Below are positions 57,091 through 64,000 of a DNA stretch of 64,000 bases, piece by piece (the first letter of the stretch is position 1; each line of letters opens with the position of its first letter). Position numbers and translations under genes: made by a program. The notes beneath the pieces were generated by a model. It did no database searches, had not been told where the DNA came from, and worked only from the letters and a program-made list of their open reading frames with translations. This DNA comes from Fremontodendron californicum (taxonomy: Eukaryota; Streptophyta; Magnoliopsida; Malvales; Malvaceae): the NCBI GenBank assembly GCA_030761205.1, contig JAULJL010000034.1:3867501-3931500 (forward strand), read 5' to 3'.

Positions 57091-57776
57091 CAAGCTTGTA
57101 GACACCTAATTTTGTCCGGACCATTAAAACAGGTATGTTTTCTTCCTAAATTGATGTTTCAAGAATGCAAAAAGGCTTTTCTCATCCTGCAGGTGGTACT
57201 TCGAGACTTATTCTAAGAAAGTAGACAAAAAAAGTCAAACTTAAAAAATTCAACCCCGAAAAAGTCAACCTCGAAAAGTCAATTACTAAAAAAATCAACC
57301 CACTTTCAAAATCAAGATTTGAAGTTCAATTGAAATATGGTGAAAGAATTTTGATAATCCGAGGTCTACATTGAAAGATATGGAGTTCGGAAGTTGGGTT
57401 ACGGAGATTCAGTAGAAAGGAAACCATAGTTCAGGAAATTTGGGGAAAAATGCTTAAACGATCAAATTGGTCAGAATTGAAGGTTCCAAATGAAAGATAA
57501 GCACTGACTATGGGTAATGGAGAAGCTACTTCGAAGAAAAACTAAAAGAAAAGTCAATTCAAAAGAAAACCGAGAATTAGAATTTTTGGTGGATTTCGGT
57601 GAAATTTGAAAAATTACAAAAATGGCTCGATTCGGTAAGACTAAAGCCTGATTGATGAGGAGTGATTAAACAAGGATAGCCCAAGGCTCAGTTTGAAGAA
57701 AATCTGAAAATCAGACTTGTTTTGAGCAAAATCGGGTTTCAGAGGCAAAAGAGCAAAATTGGAAAATTTGAGAAAG

Positions 57777-58260
57777 ATAGCAAATGAACTCCAAAAATTC
57801 TGAAAATTTGCAGATCTCATTCTTAAATCATTTCAAAGAGATTGGCAAAATAAAATCTTGATTCGGAGTTCGTTTGCAAAATGGCCAAATCTGGGTCCAC
57901 TATATAGAAATTCAAAAGGATGAATCCCGAAAAAATAGTAAATGAGCTCCAAAAATTCTGAAACTTTGCAAATCTCATTCTTAAATTATTTGGAAGATAT
58001 TGGGGAAAGAAAATCTTGATTCGGAGTTCGTTTGCAAAATGGCAAAATATTGGGCCCACTATGTAGAAATTCAAGCAGATAAATCCCGAAAAAATAGCAA
58101 ATGAGTTCCAAAAATTACCAAAACTTCCAGATCACACTTTAAATTATTTGGAAGAGATTGGTGAAAAAAAATCTGGATTCGGAGCTCATTTAAAAATTGT
58201 GAAAGTTCGGGTGCACAAAAGTGCAATTTTGAAAAAAAAAATCCAAATGAATAGCAAATG
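57777..58260 (+). repeat. Tandem repeat, period about 157 bases
   Basis: Three units of GCAAATGAACTCCAAAAATT ... CTTGATTCGGAGTTCGTTTG ... ATCCCGAAAAAATA, the third more diverged, and a partial fourth running to about 58350. Inside the 4.2-kb solo LTR. Confidence 0.75.
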
Positions 58261-58564
58261 GACTCGAAATTTTTTGAAAAGTTCCAGAATTAAAATTTTT
58301 ATTATTTCAGAAGTATTGAAAAAATAAATTTTTAATTTGGAGTCCGTTTGATATTTATTTAGGTTCGGGGGTCAAAAAGGTCATTTTATCGGAGGAGTCG
58401 AAAAGGGCAAATTTGTAATTAAAAAAAATATGAAAGAAGAAGGAATTGCTAGGATTTTCCCTCCCTTGGTCAGCCAGCATAGAAGAGAAGAAGGAAGCTT
58501 GATCAATTTAATTCCTTAGTAACTATCAAGCTCGCATGCTACCACTAGTACATTGCAAATGGTC

Positions 58565-59140
58565 CTCCCTTCATCCAATGGCTTAGGTGCCTTGTAGAAA
58601 AGTTGAATGCACCATCCAATGGCTAAGTTTAAATGCCAAGATGGCATTTTTATTTGTCATGAAATAACCCTCATCTAATAGCCAAGAATGGAAGAAAAAA
58701 GATGAGCACAATTCATCCAAAGGTGGGCATCTATTCGGCCAAGCAAGGTAGTGCATAGGATTGTTTCTTTTCATCCAATGGCTTAGGCCATCTACAAGGG
58801 CTGAGTACACATGTTAAGGGCTGGATTTAATCTATAAGATGTCATTTTTATGTTGTCCTCATCCAATGACCAAGAATGGAAGAAGAAAGATGAGCATAAC
58901 TCATCCAAGGGTAGAGGTCCATTTGGCCAAGTAAGGGAGTGCATGGGATTGTTTCCTTATTTCATCTAAAGACTGGGGTTATTAGAAGGGCTGAGTACAC
59001 ATCTTAAGGGCTGCAATCAATTGGAAATATGACATTTTTATGTTGTCATGAAAATATCTTAATCTAAAGGCCAAAATTGGAGGAGAAAAAGTGTAAAATT
59101 CATCCAATGGTTGGAGGGCCAATCGGCCAAGCATGAGAGG
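58565..59140 (+). repeat. Tandem repeat, period about 190-200 bases
   Basis: About three units carrying CATCCAATGGCTTAGG, GAAGGGCTGAGTACACATSTTAAGG, AGATGGCATTTTTAT and GGCCAAGCAAGGTAGTGCAT-like strings. Inside the 4.2-kb solo LTR, separate from the 157-base array. The minus-strand frames at 58583-59296 are by-products. Confidence 0.7.
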
Positions 59141-61319
59141 GGGGAATGTTTTATTTTTCCTTAAGTGGCTAAGCATTTGAGAGGGGAGGTCAGTAGCTAA
59201 TGGAGAAAGGAAAAGGTTTTTGAAAAAAAGAAAGAAAGCTTTTGTGAAGGTAGCCATTCTACCACTGCTACTACATATTTTCTTCTTCTTCCTCATGGTT
59301 TATTTCTTGTTTTCCATGTGATTTCCTACCATTTCTTTTTACATCTTTCTTGTTGTTCTTGCTTTTCAAAAAATAGATAAAACAATGGTTAGGCTTCATG
59401 ATCTTGATGAAAATCAAGTGATAATGGTTAGGGTGGGCTTTGTCCAATATACCAATCATGGAGTTCATCTCCATAAATTTTTTTACCTTAGTTATTTTTT
59501 ATGATTTTGAGACTGAAAAGGCTTCATGACCTTGATGAAAATCAAGAGATAATGGTTAGGGGGGTTTGTCCAATGTACCAACCATGGAGCTCATCTCTTT
59601 GTTATTTATGTGCTTACTTTAACTTGCTTATTTCTATTATTGTTTATATTTATGTATATTTATATTCTTGCTAACCATCTTGTTCTTTTGACTTATGTCA
59701 TATTTTTGCATCTTGGGGCTATTGTGATATAGTTTAGGCCATTTCCATTTTTCATATCATCTTTCATAACATTTAGTTAGGTCATTTTACATGACATTTC
59801 TCACAACACTTTGGTTCTTAGGCCATTCAGCCATGTGTATTTTCATGCATTGCATTTTCCATGTTCATACATTTTATTTAATATGGCCTAGGAACCATGG
59901 CCGAATATCATGAAATAGCAAATATCATGGCCTAGAAAAATGACCTAAAGCTAAATGACATGTAGAATGACCTAGATGTCTAAATGAAATAGCAAATATC
60001 ATGGCCTAGAAAAATGAAATAGCAAATATCATGGCCGGATATCTTTTTAGATATACAGATTTCTTTATTTAGAGAAAAAAATACATTTTCATGCATTGCA
60101 TTTTCCATGTTCATACATTTTATTTAATATGTGATTTTTGCTATGATATTTTTCTATAGTATTATTATTATTTTGATTCACTTTTTATGATGGTTATTGT
60201 TTGTTATATGGTTTTGAATATTTCATGTTATCCTATGCTTTTTATTTAGTCATTTATTTTTGTCACATCATTTAGCATATATTATATTCATGCATTATTA
60301 TTTTTATTTTCATGCATATTCCATGATAGCATTATTTTATGTTTCATGTCATTTAGATTATATTCCATGCCATTTAGGTTTAATTATCTAGAATATGCTA
60401 TGTCATTTAAAGTATGCCATGTCATTTAAATTTGCCATATCATTTAAATCTTATTCATTTCATTTAGAATATCATGATACTTAGGATATTTCATTTCATT
60501 TAGGATATGCTATGCCTTTTAAATTATATCACATCATTTAGGCTGCATTATATTATCTAGACTTTGCTATGTCATTTTATTCATGTGCCACATTTTCATA
60601 TTCATATGTTTTAAAATGTTTTGAAAAAAATAATGATTTTCAATAAAATAAAGATATTCCCAAATTAAAATAATTCATGAGTTCTCTGCCGGGTTTGCTG
60701 GGGAGGATGTCATCAATTATCATTAATAACAGAATATCTTCTTTAAAACGAGAATGATTCAGAAAATTTTTCGTGCTAATAAAAATTTCTATATTTTGCC
60801 ACGATTGTTGGGGAATATAGAAAAATTTTGAATTAATAAATTCCGGATCATTTTCAATTAAAAATGATATTATTTTTCTTCAAATTGGGAATTGACTTGA
60901 AATACTAAATTAAAAATTGACTTTTTACCGAGACTTGAGATAACACATGATTAATAAGGTACCGTTTTATACGGGCGTTGTGAGGGTGCTAATCCTTCCC
61001 CGCACGTAACCTGAGTCCCAAACCCGATTCTTCGATTTTCTCTGGTTTATAACGCAGACTTGAAATTGGTTTTAAAAATATTTTAATTGATTTTAAAATA
61101 TTTTATAAAATCGGTTTTAATAGGTGGCCGATCACACCTAGCTAAAAAAGATTGGTGCCGACTCCATGTCTTTTTCAATGTCATTTTCAAAACCTTCATT
61201 CGTGTTCCTAGAGGAATTAAGTCGACTTTTTTTTCTTCTTTTTTGTGTCACGCCTAACGAAAATAATAAAGTCTTGCAATGAGACCTTGTTGTTGTTTTT
61301 TTTAGGTTGCGACAAAGCT

Positions 61320-61648
61320 GAACTCAAGTTGTAAGAAGCTCGAGCTTGAGCTCGATGCGAAATTCGAAGCTCGAAGTTTGAAGCTCGGCTCTCGTTCGAT
61401 CGAGTTTCACTTTTAAAGCTCAATTCAAGATAAAAATCGAATTGCTCAAGCTTGCTCGGTTAGACTCGTTTACCTAGTAAAAAATGAGCTCGACTTCCAT
61501 GCTCGACTTCAAGTTCGATTATTTGTGCTCGAGCTCGAATTGAGATTTTTCAATACTAATTAAAAATAAAAAAGCTCGATTGGGCTTGCGAGTTACTTGA
61601 GTAAAATATTAGAATATTCGAATTTGGCTCGCTCGAGCTGCTCGAGCT
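61320..61648. repeat. GCTCGAGCTCGA-rich repeat, cut by the solo LTR
   Basis: Dense GAGCTCGAGCTTG variants on both strands, a dispersed plant repeat. The bases left of the 4.2-kb LTR (57071-57096, CTAGGGGTTTAATCGAGTCA...) join smoothly to 61320 once the LTR and one AAGCT are removed, so it is one repeat interrupted. The CACTA terminus begins directly at its right edge. Confidence 0.6.
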
Positions 61649-61891
61649 CACTACAAAAAAATGATTTTTTTAAAGGCATTTTAATTTTGAGGGTTTTGTA
61701 AACCGCCCCTGGTTCTTTTTTTCATCTGTTTTTTATCGGCACAAAGAAACCCGCCACTATTAACCAAGTTTGAAAGGCACAATCATACAACTCTGTTTCT
61801 CACCTACATAGCTCTGTTTCTCTTTTGCTCTCTCATTTTCTTTTTTCTCCGACTTTACTTCTTTTCTCTTCATCTCAAAACAAAATAAAAG

Positions 61892-61925
<34 letters not shown>

Positions 61926-62465
61926 CAAAATTAGATTTCCCCTAATTTGAAAATCAATCCCTAACGTTTTCATCTTCATCTTCGTCATTGTCAAACTCTG
62001 CTCTAACCATAATCATCGTCAGTTCCGTCCTCACTATCGTCATTGTCAGCTCCTCCGATCGTTACCTTCACCATTGTTTCGTCAAGTCAACTAGTTAGTT
62101 TCAGCAAAATCACTCTCTCTCCACTTTGATTTTGACTTTTTAGTATTTTCTAATGAACCAAACAAAAATTTAATTTTCAAAAGAAACCTAACTAATCATT
62201 TTCTTATTTTTCTCTAATTTATAGTTTTGAAATATGATCCAACTGAAGCCTTGTTTCTTCATTTTGATTTTCTAGTTTCGTTCAAAGCTCGAGTCCTAAA
62301 AAAAGAAACTGATTTTTTTTTTTTTTTTTCATTTTTTATGATCACGTCTTGTTTTCTGATAAATAGGTCTGCCACTGGCCAAATGCTCTCCTTTTCAATT
62401 GAATGTTTGTCCATCTTGGCTTATTGTTGTTCAGATTCTAAGTGGGAAATTTTGTTTCTCTGCAG

Positions 62466-62542
62466 GTCCAGATGCTGTCAAGTACATAGTAAATCATTTA
62501 GATGTTAAAGCTATATTTTGTGCGCCTCGAACACTGAATTTT
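62466..62542 (+). pseudogene. Exon of a LACS6/7-like long-chain acyl-CoA synthetase
   Basis: After a TTTCTCTGCAG acceptor, 77 bases encode PDAVKYIVNHLDVKAIFC then APRTLNF, followed by GTAAGT. This is the region after the LYDTLGP motif in peroxisomal long-chain acyl-CoA synthetases of plants, which activate fatty acids for beta-oxidation. The splice sites and frame are intact. No other exon of the gene is seen; the next recognisable coding is from a different gene. A fragment, not a working enzyme. Confidence 0.65.
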
Positions 62543-62827
62543 GTAAGTTTAATCTTCGCTCCTTTTTAGCTACACATAAGTAGAAGACGCCTATTTGATC
62601 TGGAAATCTAACCTTTAAGGCATTAATTTTGTTATGCAACTATATTCTTTATAGGCTGGGAATGAGATCTCTCTCAGTTTCTAATTGCTTTCTAAACATG
62701 TAATTAGATTGTGACGGTGATGGTTAGAGTGATAAATTTAAATGAGGCTTAAATAAATAATTGAGTTTTCAAATGGTGTTCTTCAGGCAGTAAAGACTTG
62801 TGCTATTCAAATAATTTTGTGATGTAG

Positions 62828-63570
62828 GAAGTGGAAGATGCTCAGAAGCTCCGTAACACAGTGATTGATTGTTTTGAAAGGGCAAATCTTCCTAGCGTAA
62901 GTGATGAAGAGAGGAAGAGGATCTTGCATTTGGTTGTCTGGTCCAGTTGGTGTTGAGTTTGTTGCAGAGCTACATGACATTGTAGTTTCAGGATATAGTC
63001 AGACAATAACCTTGCAAAAATTACACTTCTTGAAGCAGGCGATCATATCTTAAACATGTAAGATAGATATTTAGAGTTTTTCTAAAAAAAAAAATTTTCG
63101 ATTTCTAATAATTGCAATCCTTGTAATTGTCTAAAGTTTTTATTTTCCAATTAGTCATGTTTTCTACTATATATTCAAGTATTAACAGTTAACCTTCTCG
63201 AATCACTTTTTTTTTTTTTTTTATTTATTTATTGCAGTTTCATCTTGGTTCTGATGAGTGATAACATCATCTCTTCTTTCACAGGTATGACAAAGGATTA
63301 CCAAATCTGCTGAAACAAAGTTCCAACGAGATGGTATTGATTTGAAGACAGGGTCAATGGTCACAACTCACAAAAGTAATTTTGAACTCTTCCATTCAGG
63401 CCATTTCTTGTTCTTCTTTTGAAGATGGTTTTAATGTTTTTTTAATTTAGTGACCACAGCCACTGGGTAACAGGCGTGTTTTAGCTACAGATGAATGGCT
63501 GAGAGTTGAAGGATGTGATAGTGTATATGCTCTGGGTGATTGTGCTACCATCAATCAACTCAAAGTCTTG
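62828..63570 (+). pseudogene. External NAD(P)H dehydrogenase (NDB-like) fragments, damaged
   Basis: Pieces: 62828-63058 (EVEDAQKLRNTVIDCFERAN... then, after a frameshift that removes the V-G-G of the nucleotide-binding GGGPTG motif near 62938, GPVGVEFVAELHD and KITLLEAGDHILNM), 63285-63375 (FQRDGIDLKTGSMVT after a 1-base loss near 63295), and 63451-63570 (RRVLATDEWLRVEG and VYALGDCATINQ). These match type II NAD(P)H dehydrogenases of the inner mitochondrial membrane's outer face. Coding normally found between 63375 and 63451 (the Y-G-M-A-V-W-S-T-G segment) is missing. Introns are retained, so copying was at DNA level. Not functional. Confidence 0.8.
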
Positions 63571-64000
63571 GTAAATTTATCTCTACATGACTAATTTGCC
63601 ACTTTTTAGTTCATTAAAATTCATTGAGTAATTGAATCTACGCAAAGAACACCACAAGAAAGTAATTAAAAATTGCATTTAAAACTTGCCTTGAGTATGC
63701 ATTTGGCATTGTCTATTATGCACCTTACCCTGCTCTCTGCCAACATGATTGCTTTGTTTGATGATATCTCATTGATTTCTTTATAACCCATTTTAGCAAC
63801 AATTTCAAGATCAAGAGTTCAACCAAAATTCCTGTTCTTGGTCATGCAGGTTAGATGGGTTGCTATTGTTATTGTCTTATACATTCATCATATGCTTGGC
63901 CTGATGTGGTAATTTTGTTTTCATAAGGAAAAGATACTGCTGCCTGGTTCTCATGTAGTGAAGTATACTGTTTGTTTCAGATGGAATTTGCCATGTATAT

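Larger units (their letters stand above)
57097..61314 (+). mobile_element. Solo LTR, Ty3/Gypsy (Tat-like), 4.2 kb
   Basis: From TGTAGACACCTAATTTTGTC to GGTTGCGACA, flanked by AAGCT at 57092-57096 and 61315-61319. The tail shares GAGGGTGCTAATCCTTCCCCG, GGTGGCCGATCACACC and TTGGTGCCGACTCC with the LTRs at 5233 and 48374. It contains two internal tandem arrays (57777-58260 and 58565-59140) and a T-rich central part with many CATTTAG units (60250-60600). No internal coding region or second LTR is present. An LTR this long fits the Tat/Ogre group. Confidence 0.75.
61649..64000 (+). mobile_element. CACTA transposon end with captured gene fragments, continues beyond window
   Basis: CACTACAAAAAAATG at 61649 is a canonical CACTA terminus, preceded by GCT (possible 3-bp duplication, partner outside the window). 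Sub-terminal GC-containing motifs follow (AACCGCCCCTGG, AACCCGCCACTATT). The body then holds a CT-rich leader-like stretch with a 28-T run near 61898 and exon pieces of two unrelated host genes. No transposase within the window. The right terminus is not visible, so membership of the gene fragments in this element is inferred. Confidence 0.5.

Noticed and set aside
57823..59474. Several minus-strand open frames of 67 to 104 codons
   Set aside because: They track the tandem units of the solo LTR and repeat each other's sequence; no protein family recognised.
1..64000. CRISPR-like arrays, rRNA or complete tRNA genes
   Set aside because: Tandem repeats present have no unique regular spacers, and no cloverleaf-compatible or rRNA sequence was noticed. 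The genome type makes CRISPR implausible.
63790..64000. Further exons of the dehydrogenase or synthetase at the right edge
   Set aside because: I could not match the sequence between 63571 and 64000 to either protein, so no exon is claimed there.

Overview
The window reads as nuclear DNA of a eudicot plant. It is very AT-rich, has genes with GT-AG introns, carries many LTR retrotransposons and small inverted-repeat transposons, and holds a CBF/DREB1-type cold-response factor gene. Nothing bacterial is visible (no operons, no Shine-Dalgarno-spaced genes). The species cannot be fixed from the sequence alone. Lineage names for repeats come from family knowledge of priming sites, termini and coding motifs, not from a database search.

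Only one intact host gene is visible: a five-exon PER1/PGAP3-type GPI-remodelling factor on the minus strand (42041-44719). Three other host loci are broken. A CBF/DREB1 gene (33448-39288) is split inside its AP2 domain by a Copia element with two identical-looking LTRs and a GAGAT target duplication. An ABC-transporter gene, probably ABCB28-like, survives as a first exon (45283-45597) head-to-head with the PGAP3 gene, plus one nucleotide-binding-domain exon (51855-51971), with transposons between. The right edge (61649-64000) starts with a CACTA terminus and contains one exon of a peroxisomal-type long-chain acyl-CoA synthetase and four damaged exons of an external NAD(P)H dehydrogenase, which looks like gene-fragment capture by a CACTA transposon.

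Layout: 1-8430 is intergenic repeat ground with a CACTA end, a solo Ty3/Gypsy LTR (5233-7038), a hAT-type MITE (7399-7943) and another MITE (7974-8380). 8431-14142 is a young minus-strand Copia element (TSD TTAGG). 14143-17260 holds Harbinger-like, hAT-like and palindromic MITEs. 17261-27516 is an old SIRE-type Copia element with a third, envelope-position ORF (TSD ATTAC). 27517-32960 is AT-rich repeat ground. 33448-39288 is the CBF gene plus the Copia insertion. 39289-42040 is repeat-bearing spacer. 42041-45282 is the PGAP3 gene and its divergent promoter. 45283-52103 is the ABC-transporter remnant with a TRIM-like element that itself contains a 3-kb solo LTR. 52104-56610 is a non-autonomous element with an Athila-type primer site (TSD CAAAG). 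57097-61314 is a 4.2-kb solo LTR (TSD AAGCT). 61649 to the end is the CACTA element.

The overriding theme is layered insertion: at least eight insertions have target-site duplications readable by eye, so their relative order can be reconstructed. I found no clear sign of an entirely new biological system. The best candidates for a second look are the CBF knock-out by a very recent Copia, the CACTA gene-fragment capture, the dismantled ABC transporter, and two unusual sequence blocks inside retroelements (a GCGCGTG-rich leader and GGGATCGATCCC palindromes).
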